Shown here piece after piece: positions 36,018 to 45,776 of a DNA stretch of 64,000 nucleotides. How positions within the stretch are numbered: position 1 is the first letter of the stretch; each line of letters opens with the position of its first letter. A program made the position numbers and the translations under genes. The notes beneath the pieces were generated by a model. The model did no database searches, was not told where the DNA came from, and worked only from the letters and a program-made list of their open reading frames with translations. Source of the DNA: Candidatus Saccharibacteria bacterium oral taxon 488 (GTDB lineage: Bacteria; Patescibacteriota; Saccharimonadia; Saccharimonadales; Saccharimonadaceae); NCBI GenBank assembly GCA_013100825.1, contig CP040001.1, positions 186,001 through 250,000 on the forward strand, written 5' to 3'.

Positions 36018-37313
36018 ATGTTAGATATTCGCTTTATTCGAGATAACGCCGAGGCAGTGCAGGCTGCGGCGAAACACAAGGGGTGCGACGTGTCTATTGC
36101 GACATTGTTGCAATTAGATGACGAGCGTCGTGAGGTGCAGCGGCAGGTTGATGAGTTGCGCCAGCAGCGTAATGAGATTGCTGCCAAAATGAAGGGCGGC
36201 AAGCCCGAGCCGGGTCTGATTGAGCAGGGCAAGGCCATCAAGGCCAAGTTGAGCGGGCTTGAGGCTCAGCTGAGCGAGGTTGAGGAACGCTACATAACGC
36301 TACTAAAGCAGGTTCCTAATATGCCGCACGTCGACGTACCAGTTGGTCTGAGTGAGGATGAAAACGTTGAGGTAAAGGTTGTCGGTGATATTCCAGCCTT
36401 TGATTTTGCGCCGAAAAATCACTACGAAATTGCCGAGGCGAAGGGCTGGCTTGACAAAGAGCGTGCTGCCAAGGTTGCTGGCGCTCGCTTTGCCTATATC
36501 ATGGGTGATTTGGTGTTGTTGCAACAGGCGATTATCCAGTTTGTGATCACATCTCTCACCAACCCAGCGGTGATCAAGGAGATCGCCGAAAAGGCTGGCC
36601 TTGGTGTCAATACAAAACCATTCATCCCAGTGCTGCCGCCATTGATGATCCGGACCGAGCCCTATGATCAGATGGATCGTCTCCAGCCGAGTGATGATCG
36701 ATACAAAATCGAAGGCGAGGAACTGTGGCTACAGGGGAGCGCTGAGCATGTGCTCGGCAGCATGCACGCGGGTGAGATTTTTGATGCGAAACAGTTGCCA
36801 CTTCGATACTTGGGCTTTGCGACCAGTTTCCGGAAAGAGGCGGGGACGTACGGCAAGGATATGGAGGGGCTGATCCGGATGCACCAGTTTGATAAGCTCG
36901 AGATGGAGAGCTTCACTGAGGCGAAGGATAGTTATAACGAGCACCTGCTATTTATCGCGATTCAAGAGTGGCTTTTGGCTCAGCTCAAGCTACCGTATCA
37001 TGTCCTGATGAAATGCACCGCTGATATTGGTAAACCAAATGCGCGCGGTGTTGATATGGAAGTATGGTTACCGGGTCAGGGCAAGTACCGCGAGACGCAT
37101 ACCGCTGATTACATGACGGATTATCAGGCACGCCGTCTACAGACTCGTGTACGAAATACAGAAGGTGTTTCGCTTGTCCACACAAATGATGCGACGGCCT
37201 TTGCACTGGGGCGCTGCATGGTGGCAATTATCGAGAATTACCAGACCGCAGAGGGTGATGTCGTGGTGCCGGAAGTTCTGCGTCCATATATGAACGGCCG
37301 CGAGATGATATAA
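36018..37313 (+). CDS. serS: Seryl-tRNA synthetase
   Basis: 431 residues, full length. The N-terminal antiparallel coiled coil (about 25-100, LDDERREVQRQVDELRQQRNE) is followed by the class II core with TSFRKEAG (motif 2) and the late motif with NDATAFALGR. A TACAAT box (36006-36011) ends 6 bases before the ATG, so the mRNA is probably leaderless. The stop codon region overlaps the -10 box (37309-37314) of the following small gene. Confidence 0.96.
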   Translation: MLDIRFIRDNAEAVQAAAKHKGCDVSIATLLQLDDERREVQRQVDELRQQRNEIAAKMKGGKPEPGLIEQGKAIKAKLSGLEAQLSEVEERYITLLKQVPNMPHVDVPVGLSEDENVEVKVVGDIPAFDFAPKNHYEIAEAKGWLDKERAAKVAGARFAYIMGDLVLLQQAIIQFVITSLTNPAVIKEIAEKAGLGVNTKPFIPVLPPLMIRTEPYDQMDRLQPSDDRYKIEGEELWLQGSAEHVLGSMHAGEIFDAKQLPLRYLGFATSFRKEAGTYGKDMEGLIRMHQFDKLEMESFTEAKDSYNEHLLFIAIQEWLLAQLKLPYHVLMKCTADIGKPNARGVDMEVWLPGQGKYRETHTADYMTDYQARRLQTRVRNTEGVSLVHTNDATAFALGRCMVAIIENYQTAEGDVVVPEVLRPYMNGREMI

Positions 37314-37331
37314 TGGAGTCTAGGAGGGTAT

Positions 37332-37454
37332 ATGGCACTGACGAACGATGACAAGCAATGGATCAAGGGCGCGATCTTACGGCAAGCCGAACAGATCATT
37401 TATGAGCGCCAGCTTTGCCAAAATGTCATCGAAAGAAAAGCTGCTCGTGATTAA
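37332..37454 (+). CDS. Possible 40-residue protein
   Basis: An ATG preceded by AGGAGG and by a TATAAT box (37309-37314) opens a 40-codon frame, MALTNDDKQWIKGAILRQ and on to TAA at 37452-37454. It was found by reading, being short. It overlaps another small frame (37402-37506), and the two may be halves of one frameshifted gene. Family unknown. Confidence 0.45.
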   Translation: MALTNDDKQWIKGAILRQAEQIIYERQLCQNVIERKAARD

Positions 37455-37506
37455 CGAAGAATTACTAAAAATGGCGAAGGACGTGGGCGTTGTCTTGCCG
37501 CGCTAA
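37402..37506 (+). CDS. Possible 34-residue protein or second half of a frameshifted gene
   Basis: ATG at 37402 opens MSASFAKMSSKEKLLVIN and on to TAA at 37504-37506, helical and charged. It overlaps the 37332 frame by 53 bases, one frame over. It ends 22 bases before hpf. Either a coupled second peptide or the true C terminus of the upstream one after a single-base indel. Confidence 0.35.
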   Translation: MSASFAKMSSKEKLLVINEELLKMAKDVGVVLPR

Positions 37507-37528
37507 CGTATACATAAAAGGAGGAACT

Positions 37529-37903
37529 ATGATCAAAGATATTACCATTACTGGCGTCAAATACGAATTGACAGATACCACAAAGAAATACGTCGAGCGC
37601 AAAATCGGTGCACTGGGTAAGTACTTGCCGCGGCATGCCCGCAAAAGTGCGACCGCTGATGTAAAAATCAAGCAGATTGACAATCCTGGCGGCAACAAGT
37701 ACGAGGTCGAGGTGATCATTAATGTGCCAGACAAGAAGATCACCGCTAAAGATTCGACAATGAACGTGCTGGCGGCAGTCGATATCGTTGAAGCGAAGCT
37801 GAACGGGCAGCTACGCAAATACAAGGATGATGTGTTGGCGCACGTTGGCAGCAGCCGCGGCGTACTGGCGCGGTTCAAGCGCGGTTTCCAGCGCGAGCAG
37901 TAG
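37529..37903 (+). CDS. hpf: Ribosome hibernation promoting factor (HPF/RaiA family)
   Basis: 124 residues. The beta-alpha fold shows ITGVKYELTDTTKKYVERKIGALGKYLPRH and the second half DPGG-type turn followed by EVEVIINVPDKKITAKDSTMNVLAAVDIVEAKL. It binds the 30S decoding site in starvation and protects idle ribosomes. It is the short type, without the C-terminal dimerisation domain. The ATG at 37529 follows AAAGGAGG; upstream in-frame codons lack a ribosome site. Confidence 0.93.
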   Translation: MIKDITITGVKYELTDTTKKYVERKIGALGKYLPRHARKSATADVKIKQIDNPGGNKYEVEVIINVPDKKITAKDSTMNVLAAVDIVEAKLNGQLRKYKDDVLAHVGSSRGVLARFKRGFQREQ

Positions 37904-38012
37904 TACCTCACTAGTGCGCGGTACGTGTTACGGAGTTTTAGTAAGTCCGGTCTTTGGCATTGGACTAAGTACATAGTGAATACAATACGGTCAATTGTAT
38001 AGCTAAACACCC

Positions 38013-38041
38013 TTTAATTTTCCAGCCCTGCACGGTATAAT
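38013..38041 (+). promoter_or_regulatory. Promoter of secA
   Basis: TTTAAT (38013-38018) and TATAAT (38036-38041) are 17 bases apart, about 48 bases before the secA start. The 37904-38012 interval before it shows a second weak TACAAT but no gene. Confidence 0.55.
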
Positions 38042-38088
38042 TGTATACAGTTTTTGAAAATGCCTGAAAGTGAGGGAGTTTTAAGGTT

Positions 38089-40719
38089 ATGGCAATGACA
38101 CAACAAAAGGCGCTGAGTAAGATTTTTGGCGATCCGCAGAAGAAGATTTTGAAGCGGCTGCAGAAGCAAGTTGACGTAATTAACGGTCTGTCCGAAAAAT
38201 ATGAAAAACTGTCGGACAAAGAGCTGCAGGCGCAGACGGAGGCGCTGAAAAAGCGTCTGACGAAGAAAAATGTAACGCTGGACACGATTTTACCGGATGC
38301 CTTTGCGGTGGTGCGCGAAGCCGCCAAGCGCGTCATCGGCGAGCGCCCGTATGATGTTCAGCTAATCGGCGGCATGGTCCTTCATGAGGGTAATGTGGCT
38401 GAGATGAAGACTGGTGAAGGCAAGACCCTGGTGGCGACGCTGCCGACGTACCTCAATGCGCTGGAAGGCAAGGGTGTTCACGTGGTGACTGTCAACGACT
38501 ATCTGGCGCAGCGCGATGCTGGCTGGATGGGCCAGGTGTATGACTTTTTGGGCCTGACGACTGGTGTGATCATCAACGAAGCATCATTTGTGTACGACAA
38601 AGACTATGACAATGAACACCACGACGATCCACGCATGCGCAAGCTCCGCCCGGTCACTCGTAAGGAAGCCTACGCGGCGGATATCACTTACGGTACAAAC
38701 AACGAGTTTGGCTTTGACTATCTGCGTGACAACATGGTTAACGACGTTGATTTACTCAGACAACGCGAGCTGAACTTCGCCATCGTTGACGAGGTGGACT
38801 CCATTCTGATCGACGAGGCGCGGACGCCGCTGATCATCTCGGCGCCAGCAGCCGAGAACCCAGATAATTACTACACGTTCGCTAAAGTTGCCAGTAAATT
38901 AGTGCCAGAGGACTATGTTTTGGACGAAAAGCGCCGCAGCGTCGCCTTGACCGACGAGGGCGTGGAAAAAGTCCAAAAGCTGTTGGGTATAAAAAATTTG
39001 TACACGCCAGACCACGTGCGCAGTGTGTACCACATGGATCAGGCACTGCGAGCACAAACATTGTTCAAGCGCGATAAAGATTACGTGGTAACTAATGACG
39101 GCGAGGTGATCATCGTTGATGAACACACCGGTCGTTTGATGCAAGGACGCCGCTACAACGAAGGTCTGCACCAGGCCATTGAGGCCAAAGAGAATGTGCC
39201 GGTGCTAGAAGAAAGCATGACGCTGGCCACCGTGTCGTTCCAGAATTATTTCCGTTTGTACAATAAACTGAGCGGCATGACCGGTACGGCATTCACCGAG
39301 GCGGAAGAGTTTCAACAAATTTATTCACTGGACGTCATCCAAATTCCGCCGAACAAGCCAGTGATTCGCGACGACAAAGAAGACCTGATTTTCAAGACCG
39401 AAAAGGGCAAGCTGAAGGCGGTGGCTGAAGCTATCAAAGATTATCATAAGCAAGGCCGGCCGGTGTTGGTTGGCTCTGGCTCGATTGCCAAGAACGAGCA
39501 GATCGCCAAATATCTGGAAAAAGAAGGCATCAAGTTTGAGATTCTAAACGCCAAGAATAATGAGCGTGAGGCGGCTATCATTGAGAAGGCTGGTGAAAAG
39601 GGTGCGATTACACTAGCGACAAACATTGCCGGACGCGGTACCGACATTAAATTGGGCAGGGGCGTCAAGGAATTGGGCGGCCTGGTAGTGATCGGCTCGG
39701 AGCGGCACGAGTCGCGCCGCATTGACAATCAGCTGCGCGGTCGTGGCGGTCGTCAGGGCGACCCAGGCGAGACGCAGTTTTACGTATCGACCGAAGATGA
39801 TTTGATGCGAATTTTCCAGGGGGAGCGCATCGCGGCGCTGATGGACCGGCTGGGCGTCGACGAAGATACGCCAATTCAAAACCGCGCGGTGTCAAAGACC
39901 TTGGAAGCAGCCCAGAAGCGCGTCGAGGGCTATAACTTTGATACGCGCAAAAATGTTGTTCAGTACGACAACGTCATTAATCGTCATCGCCGCGTGGTCT
40001 ACACGATGCGGCGAAAAATCCTTGAAGGCGACAATATCCAGCCGGAAATTGAGCGGCTGTTGCGTGACAGAGTCAAAGAATTAGTGACGCTACCAACCAA
40101 AAATAACCCGAAGTTTATCGAGGAATTTACGTCGGCCTTTCCGGTCGATGAAGCGGCCGTGCGCAAGGTTGGCCGCGAGAAAAAAGACCGTCCACGTCTC
40201 CAAAAAGCCCTGAAATTAGCACGCCAGGCCTACCGGGAAAAAGACGAAGAAATCGGTACTGAAGAGTTGCGCGGTGTGGAGCGCGAGGTGTATATGGCGG
40301 TGCTCGACACCCTGTGGATGCAGCACCTAGAGAATATGCAACACCTACGCGAAGGGATCCACTGGCGCAGCGTTGGCCAGCGCGATCCATTGGTAGAATA
40401 CCGGGCGGAGTCACAAAAATTGTTCACCAGCCTCCAGGAAAATCTGCGTAACGAAGTTCTGAACACAATTTTTCATATTCATAAATCTGACGCAGTGATT
40501 CGCCAGTCGCAGGATGATGAGTATGATACCGAGCTAACGCGCCTGGCCGAAAGTGCAGTTGAGCGTGGTGTTAATGAAGTTGGTGCGGGCGAGGAAAATC
40601 GTGACGGTGACTTTTCGGTGAAAAAGGGCAAATCAAACGCCGAGTCGAACCGCGCCAAAAACCAAGCACGCAAGAAGAAAAAAGCGCAGCGCCAAAACCG
40701 CAAAAAGAACCGCAAATAA
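38089..40719 (+). CDS. secA: Preprotein translocase ATPase SecA
   Basis: 876 residues. Walker A MKTGEGKTLVATL, the DEVDSILIDEARTPLIIS box, the GTDIKLGRGV and ESRRIDNQLRGRGGRQGDPG motifs of NBD2, and the two-helix finger and wing regions are present. It drives Sec export of the many signal-bearing proteins here. The usual C-terminal zinc-binding CxC motif is missing; instead the protein ends in a Lys/Arg/Asn-rich tail. A second ATG six bases on is possible. The M16 peptidase follows after 33 bases. Confidence 0.97.
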   Translation: MAMTQQKALSKIFGDPQKKILKRLQKQVDVINGLSEKYEKLSDKELQAQTEALKKRLTKKNVTLDTILPDAFAVVREAAKRVIGERPYDVQLIGGMVLHEGNVAEMKTGEGKTLVATLPTYLNALEGKGVHVVTVNDYLAQRDAGWMGQVYDFLGLTTGVIINEASFVYDKDYDNEHHDDPRMRKLRPVTRKEAYAADITYGTNNEFGFDYLRDNMVNDVDLLRQRELNFAIVDEVDSILIDEARTPLIISAPAAENPDNYYTFAKVASKLVPEDYVLDEKRRSVALTDEGVEKVQKLLGIKNLYTPDHVRSVYHMDQALRAQTLFKRDKDYVVTNDGEVIIVDEHTGRLMQGRRYNEGLHQAIEAKENVPVLEESMTLATVSFQNYFRLYNKLSGMTGTAFTEAEEFQQIYSLDVIQIPPNKPVIRDDKEDLIFKTEKGKLKAVAEAIKDYHKQGRPVLVGSGSIAKNEQIAKYLEKEGIKFEILNAKNNEREAAIIEKAGEKGAITLATNIAGRGTDIKLGRGVKELGGLVVIGSERHESRRIDNQLRGRGGRQGDPGETQFYVSTEDDLMRIFQGERIAALMDRLGVDEDTPIQNRAVSKTLEAAQKRVEGYNFDTRKNVVQYDNVINRHRRVVYTMRRKILEGDNIQPEIERLLRDRVKELVTLPTKNNPKFIEEFTSAFPVDEAAVRKVGREKKDRPRLQKALKLARQAYREKDEEIGTEELRGVEREVYMAVLDTLWMQHLENMQHLREGIHWRSVGQRDPLVEYRAESQKLFTSLQENLRNEVLNTIFHIHKSDAVIRQSQDDEYDTELTRLAESAVERGVNEVGAGEENRDGDFSVKKGKSNAESNRAKNQARKKKKAQRQNRKKNRK

Positions 40720-40752
40720 ATCTAAAACCGGTGGGCAGAGAGCGACAGACAG

Positions 40753-42030
40753 ATGAAACATACGGTCAAAGAAATAAAATTAAAAAATGGCGCGAGAGGC
40801 CTGCTCATTGATGTGCCGGACGCGACGGTGATGAGCTTTCAGGTGCAGTTTCGGGCGGGCAATCGCTACGTTCGCGGCAAGGATATCTACGAGACGGCGC
40901 ACATCATGGAGCACATGGCGTTTGGGGCGAATGAGAAGTTTCGTTCGGAGCACGCCTATGAGCAGGAGTTTACCAAGAATGGTGCCTATCATAATGCGTT
41001 CACCTCTGATTATTCAATGGTATACGAGGCGGCCTGCGCGGATTTTGAATGGGATCGGATTTTGGAATTACAGCGGCTGGCAATCACTACACCGCGCTTT
41101 AATGCTGAAGAGCTAGAGGCCGAGAAAGGTAACGTTCGGAGCGAGCTGACCGGTTATCTTAATAATCACAACCGCGTGATGTGGCCGCGGGTGCAGCAAG
41201 CACTGGGCGAGGATATTTTGACGTATAATCAGCGACTGAAAACGATTGACGCGATTACCCTAAAAGACATCAAGGAGCACCATCGGCGGACGCATACGCT
41301 CAATAATATGCGGTTTGTGGTGGCTGGTAAGTTGATTGGGCGGATGGCGACAATTCGTGAATCGCTGGAGCAGTGGCAGCTAGAGCCGGGCGAGCGGTTT
41401 ACCATCCCGCACGATAACCTGTCGAGTGCCGCACCGATTTTTATCCGCCGCAAGGAGGCTTCGAATCTAACATTTGGCTGGTCGATGAATCTGCCACGTG
41501 AGCTGAGCGATGAGGATTCTGACGCTATGGGCTGCTTGAATCATATTTTGACCGGGACGATGAGCTCGCGGATTTTCGGGGCGGCGCGCAAGAAAGGGCT
41601 GGCTTACGGCGTGTTCAGCGACACTTCGGTCGGGTTTTATGATTCGGCGTGGGACTTTGGCGGCCAGGTCAACCTCGAGACAGCAGAGGCACTGTTCGAT
41701 ATCATCGTGCGCGAACTGCGCCGAGTGCTGAACGGGACGATCACCTCGGAGGACATCGAGAATGCCAAGTCGTATGCGCTGGGCCGCTATCAGATGGGGG
41801 CACAAACGGTGGCACAGGTCAGCAATTTTTATACCGGGCGTTATTTTGCCGATGATTTCGTCAAGGATTACGAGGGCGTACCGACAGCAATTTTGGCGGT
41901 GACCGCTGATCAGATCGTTCGGGTGGCACGAGAGTTTTTTGCAGCGAATACCTGGGTGCTTGCTGGCGTGAGTAGCGGCGATAAAGAACTGCTCGGGCGA
42001 CTACAGGAGAAACTCGAAGGGCTGTTTTAG
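40753..42030 (+). CDS. M16-family zinc peptidase
   Basis: 425 residues, a single M16 pair of domains. The inverted zinc motif HIMEH is at residues 50-54, and the third ligand glutamate is expected in ELEAEKGNVRSEL about 75 residues later. The second domain shows SSRIFGAARKKGLAYGVFS, which is typical of the R..Y substrate motif. M16 peptidases degrade short peptides, including leftover signal peptides. No signal peptide, so cytoplasmic or shuttled. It follows secA closely. Confidence 0.92.
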   Translation: MKHTVKEIKLKNGARGLLIDVPDATVMSFQVQFRAGNRYVRGKDIYETAHIMEHMAFGANEKFRSEHAYEQEFTKNGAYHNAFTSDYSMVYEAACADFEWDRILELQRLAITTPRFNAEELEAEKGNVRSELTGYLNNHNRVMWPRVQQALGEDILTYNQRLKTIDAITLKDIKEHHRRTHTLNNMRFVVAGKLIGRMATIRESLEQWQLEPGERFTIPHDNLSSAAPIFIRRKEASNLTFGWSMNLPRELSDEDSDAMGCLNHILTGTMSSRIFGAARKKGLAYGVFSDTSVGFYDSAWDFGGQVNLETAEALFDIIVRELRRVLNGTITSEDIENAKSYALGRYQMGAQTVAQVSNFYTGRYFADDFVKDYEGVPTAILAVTADQIVRVAREFFAANTWVLAGVSSGDKELLGRLQEKLEGLF

Positions 42031-42055
42031 TAGTGCTCAATGCTATAATGAAATT

Positions 42056-43426
42056 ATGAAGATCATTATCGCTGGCTATGGTCTTGAGGGTATATCAAGT
42101 TTGAGATATTTTCAGCAGGCTTTTCCTGATGCTGAGTTTGTGATTGCTGATCAGAAAGCGGTTGAGAGTGCGCCGGATGATGTGGTGGTGCGGACTGGCG
42201 AGTCAGTGTTCGCCGAGCAGCTGCAGGATGCCGACATGGTGGTGCGAGCACCGGGTGTGCCGCCGCGGCTACTCAAAACGTCGGGTAAAATATGGTCGGC
42301 GACCAATGAGTTTTTCGACAAATGTCCAGCGCCAATTATCGGTGTGACAGGGACGAAAGGCAAGGGTACGACCTGTAGTCTGATCGCGGCGATCTTGCGG
42401 GCGGCGGGTCAGACGGTGCATTTGGTGGGGAATATTGGTGTGCCGGCACTGGACGCGCTACCGAAGATCACAAAGGACGATTTCGTTGTCTATGAACTAT
42501 CGAGTTTTCAGCTGTGGGATCTCGAGAAATCGCCAACCATTGCCGTGGTATTGATGATCGAGCCGGACCATTTGGAGGTGCATGCGGGTTTTGCCGAGTA
42601 CCTTGATGCCAAGAAAAATATTCGTCGTCATCAGAGTGTTGTTGATACATGTTTATATCATCCAACGAATAAATACTCACGGGAGGTAGCCACCACGCCG
42701 CTTGATAGGCCGTTGTATGGGTGTGACTGCGAGACATGTAGTGAATATTGCGGAGGTGATGCGTTAAATTTCGCGCAGCGCTACGCCGTTCCCGATGATG
42801 GTCAAGTATATGTCCGAGATGGTTACTTCTGCGTGCAAGATCGGCGGATTTGTCGCACTGATCACTTGCGGCTACCGGGCGCACACAACCTTGAGAACGC
42901 CTGTGCGGCGATGAGCGCGGTGACAGAATTGCCGATCACAGTGACCGACGAGCAGTACGCGGCTGGACTAGAGAGTTTTACGGGATTGCCACATCGATTA
43001 AAATTCGTTGCTGAGAAAAACGGTGTGAAGTATTACGATGACAGTATCGCTACCACGCCGGGCAGTGCCATCGCGGCGCTGCGGGCGTTTGAGGCGCCGA
43101 AAGTGCTGGTCGTCGGCGGGTACGACAAGGGGGCGGATTATGATGAAATGGCTGTGGAGATTACCAGACAAGCGGTGCGGGCGGTGATCATTATCGGGGC
43201 AAATGCGGCAAAGATTGAGCAGTCACTGCGTCAAGCATCGGTCACGGCGACGATGGTAGCGCTCGGCCAGACAACGATGGTGGATGTCGTCGCTCAAGCC
43301 AATCAATTATCTCGCCCAGGTGATGTTGTCATCCTCAGCCCGGCGGCCGCTAGCTTTGGGATGTTCAAAAATTACGTCGACCGCGGTGAGCAATTTGTGG
43401 CGGCGGTGGAGAAGCTTTATCCCTGA
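42056..43426 (+). CDS. murD: UDP-N-acetylmuramoylalanine-D-glutamate ligase
   Basis: 456 residues. The ATP loop [11 protein letters not shown] is at 96-106, [13 protein letters not shown] follows, and the C-terminal Mur ligase domain has [18 protein letters not shown] and [11 protein letters not shown]. It adds D-glutamate to the wall precursor; MurI (43973-44602) supplies D-glutamate. The central domain contains an extra Cys-rich stretch ([13 protein letters not shown], near 221), possibly a metal site. A TATAAT box (42044-42049) ends 6 bases before the ATG (leaderless). The 3' end overlaps hpt by 10 bases. Confidence 0.95.
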   Translation: MKIIIAGYGLEGISSLRYFQQAFPDAEFVIADQKAVESAPDDVVVRTGESVFAEQLQDADMVVRAPGVPPRLLKTSGKIWSATNEFFDKCPAPIIGVTGTKGKGTTCSLIAAILRAAGQTVHLVGNIGVPALDALPKITKDDFVVYELSSFQLWDLEKSPTIAVVLMIEPDHLEVHAGFAEYLDAKKNIRRHQSVVDTCLYHPTNKYSREVATTPLDRPLYGCDCETCSEYCGGDALNFAQRYAVPDDGQVYVRDGYFCVQDRRICRTDHLRLPGAHNLENACAAMSAVTELPITVTDEQYAAGLESFTGLPHRLKFVAEKNGVKYYDDSIATTPGSAIAALRAFEAPKVLVVGGYDKGADYDEMAVEITRQAVRAVIIIGANAAKIEQSLRQASVTATMVALGQTTMVDVVAQANQLSRPGDVVILSPAAASFGMFKNYVDRGEQFVAAVEKLYP

Positions 43427-43956
43427 TACACCTCAGGTTTCAACACCCCGATATATGGTAGATTCCGGTATTGTTGGCGGAAATCTAGGCCGTAGCCGAC
43501 GACGAATTCGTTGGGGACGGACAGGCCGACGTAATCGGCGGCAACATTGGCGATACGCCGTTCGGGTTTGTCGAGTAGTGAGCAGACTTTGACCGAGGCG
43601 GCACCGCGACCAGAGAATAATTCTAGTAACTTTTCCAACGTTCGGCCGGTATCGACGATGTCTTCGACCAACAAAACATGCCGCCCAGTAACGTCGCTAT
43701 CAATGTCTTTGAGAATGGTGACCGTGCCGGATGATTCGGTCGCGTCGCCGTAGCTAGAGACGTCAATGAAATCGATTTCCATATAGCAATCCATGGCGCG
43801 CACTAGATCGATCATGAATGGCGCCGCACCGCGCAGGACGCCGATGACGAGCGGATTCTTGTCCCGGTATTCGTTAGTCAGCTCTCGGCCCAGCCGCGCC
43901 ACCGCGTCATTAATTTGTTCAGTAGTTACGAGGATGGTAGCGATAGCTTGATTCAT
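43417..43956 (-). CDS. hpt: Hypoxanthine phosphoribosyltransferase
   Basis: 179 residues from the ATG at 43956. The PRPP-binding loop [16 protein letters not shown] (about 95-110) and [18 protein letters not shown] near the N terminus are diagnostic. It salvages hypoxanthine and guanine, important for an organism with little purine synthesis. An upstream in-frame start at 43989 would cross the promoter: the TATACT box (minus strand, 43963-43968) ends 6 bases before the chosen ATG. Convergent overlap of 10 bases with murD. Confidence 0.94.
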   Translation of the reverse strand: MNQAIATILVTTEQINDAVARLGRELTNEYRDKNPLVIGVLRGAAPFMIDLVRAMDCYMEIDFIDVSSYGDATESSGTVTILKDIDSDVTGRHVLLVEDIVDTGRTLEKLLELFSGRGAASVKVCSLLDKPERRIANVAADYVGLSVPNEFVVGYGLDFRQQYRNLPYIGVLKPEVYQG

Positions 43957-43972
43957 AGGGGTAGTATAACAG

Positions 43973-44602
43973 TTAATTGGCGAAATCACTAATACGTTTA
44001 GCGATGTTTACGGTAGGTTCAATAATGAGGCAGTGAGGAAACTGATGACTCAATCGTTTCTCAAGTGCCAAATAATGTGTACAGCCGAGAATGATAATAT
44101 CACTGCCATGTGCGACACTGGTTGCTACTTCACCAAGTGCGATGTCATCAGTCAAACCCTGATCGATCATGCGCGCCCACGTGCGAGTATCTGGTGTGTC
44201 AATATGAATACCAGCAGCATATTCACCGATAAGCGCATGCAGACGCTGACTTTGTCTAGTGGTGTCTGTTGCTAGCAGGGTAATGTGATGCGATTTAGTT
44301 AGCGTTGCCGCTGGTTTAATCATCGGTTCAAAACCAATGAAGCGGACATTGGGATAGCATTGTCGTAGCGGCTGGATGGCGATTGTTGTTGCGGTATTGC
44401 ATGCGAGAACGATGATATCGCATGATAGCAGCGGCTGAATGGCGGCATCGGTTAGCGCGATAATCTCTTCCGGTGAACGATTGCCGTACGGTGCGTGCTC
44501 GCGGTCGATCGCCGTGATGTACAAATGCTGCGGCAGTAATTTTTTCAGCCTCTTTGCTACTAATTTGCCGCCAGTTCCCGTATCAAATATACCGATCTTC
44601 AT
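43973..44602 (-). CDS. murI: Glutamate racemase, short form
   Basis: 209 residues, about 50 fewer than usual. The two catalytic cysteines are present in LACNTAT and LGCTHY, and FDTGTGG replaces the usual FDSGVGG with the catalytic aspartate kept. It makes D-glutamate for MurD. A TATACT box (minus strand, 44609-44614) ends 6 bases before the ATG. The start lies 35 bases from the divergent prfB start. Confidence 0.92.
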   Translation of the reverse strand: MKIGIFDTGTGGKLVAKRLKKLLPQHLYITAIDREHAPYGNRSPEEIIALTDAAIQPLLSCDIIVLACNTATTIAIQPLRQCYPNVRFIGFEPMIKPAATLTKSHHITLLATDTTRQSQRLHALIGEYAAGIHIDTPDTRTWARMIDQGLTDDIALGEVATSVAHGSDIIILGCTHYLALEKRLSHQFPHCLIIEPTVNIAKRISDFAN

Positions 44603-44637
44603 ACAAAAAGTATAGCAAAATTGTTACAATGGTATCC
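44603..44637. promoter_or_regulatory. Divergent leaderless promoters of murI and prfB
   Basis: Only 35 bases separate the two start codons. They hold TATACT (minus, 44609-44614) for murI and TACAAT (plus, 44625-44630) for prfB. Each -35 region must therefore lie inside the coding sequence of the other gene. Confidence 0.65.
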
Positions 44638-45717
44638 ATGCAGCCACTCAAAAAACACATCCAAACCCTGCGATCAGAAGTAGAACAGGCCAAGGCGGCG
44701 CTGGATTTTGCGGCACTGGAGCAGGAGCTGGCGGCGCTGGATGAGCGACTTAACCAGCCAGAGATTTGGCACAATCCAGACGAGGCGCAGACACTGGCCA
44801 AAAAGGCGGCTAGTGTGCGTCAGACGGTTGAGCCGTGGCAGACGCTGGGGGTGCAGCTAGCGGATATTGCTGAGTTGATGGAGCTGGGCGACGATGATTT
44901 ATTGCCGGAGTTTGAGGCGCAGGTGGCGGCATTAGAGCAAGAATTTACCCGGCGCAAGACTGATTTATTATTCAGTGGCCCGTACGACAACCGCGAGGCG
45001 GTAGTACGAATTTCGGCGGGCGTGGGCGGGCTGGACGCTCAGGACTTTGCGGCCATGCTGGAGCGGATGTATCTGCGCTGGGCGGAGAAGTCCGGGATGA
45101 AAGCTGACACGCTGGAGCGTTCGACCAATGATGATGCCGGGATAAAGACGGCGGTGCTGGAGATTGCTGGGCCGTTTGCGTATGGAAAATTGCGCTCAGA
45201 GAACGGCGTGCATCGGCTGGTGCGCCTCAGTCCGTTTAATGCTGATAATTTGCGCCAGACCAGCTTCGCGCTGGTGGAGGTGCTGCCAAAGATTGATACG
45301 CCGGATGAAATTGCGATTGACCCGAATGATCTGAGGATTGATGTGTATCGCTCGGGCGGTAAGGGCGGCCAGGGCGTCAATACCACTGATTCGGCGGTGC
45401 GGGTGACGCACGTGCCGACGGGAATCACGGTGGCGATTCAGAACGAGCGCTCGCAGATCCAGAATAAAGAGACGGCGCTGAAGATTTTGCGCTCCAAGTT
45501 GCTGGCGATGAAGCTGGAGCAGCACGCCGAAACGCTGTCTGATCTCAGGGCTGGCGAGTCAGCCAACTGGGGTAGCCAGATTAGAAATTATGTATTACAT
45601 CCGTATACACTGGTCAAGGACACCCGCACCAAGCACGAGAATCGCAATGCCCAAGGAGTGCTGGATGGCGATATCGATGAGTTTATGGCGGCTTATTTGC
45701 GTGAGTCGCGCGGCTAA
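44638..45717 (+). CDS. prfB: Peptide chain release factor 2
   Basis: 359 residues from ATG 44638. The RF2 tripeptide SPF (LSPFNADN) and GGQ (SGGKGGQGVNTT) are both present. RF2 reads UAA and UGA. The reading frame is continuous through the region where many bacteria have a programmed +1 frameshift with an internal UGA, so that autoregulation is absent. An in-frame upstream start at 44554 lies within murI; the TACAAT box 7 bases before 44638 supports the shorter protein. Confidence 0.96.
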   Translation: MQPLKKHIQTLRSEVEQAKAALDFAALEQELAALDERLNQPEIWHNPDEAQTLAKKAASVRQTVEPWQTLGVQLADIAELMELGDDDLLPEFEAQVAALEQEFTRRKTDLLFSGPYDNREAVVRISAGVGGLDAQDFAAMLERMYLRWAEKSGMKADTLERSTNDDAGIKTAVLEIAGPFAYGKLRSENGVHRLVRLSPFNADNLRQTSFALVEVLPKIDTPDEIAIDPNDLRIDVYRSGGKGGQGVNTTDSAVRVTHVPTGITVAIQNERSQIQNKETALKILRSKLLAMKLEQHAETLSDLRAGESANWGSQIRNYVLHPYTLVKDTRTKHENRNAQGVLDGDIDEFMAAYLRESRG

Positions 45718-45776
45718 ATAAAGAGCCAGTATATGCCTATTCGCACCATCCTAAAAAATCTGCTATACTAATGGCA

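Noticed and set aside
44554..44637. Extended N terminus of prfB
   Set aside because: It lies inside murI and before the -10 box.
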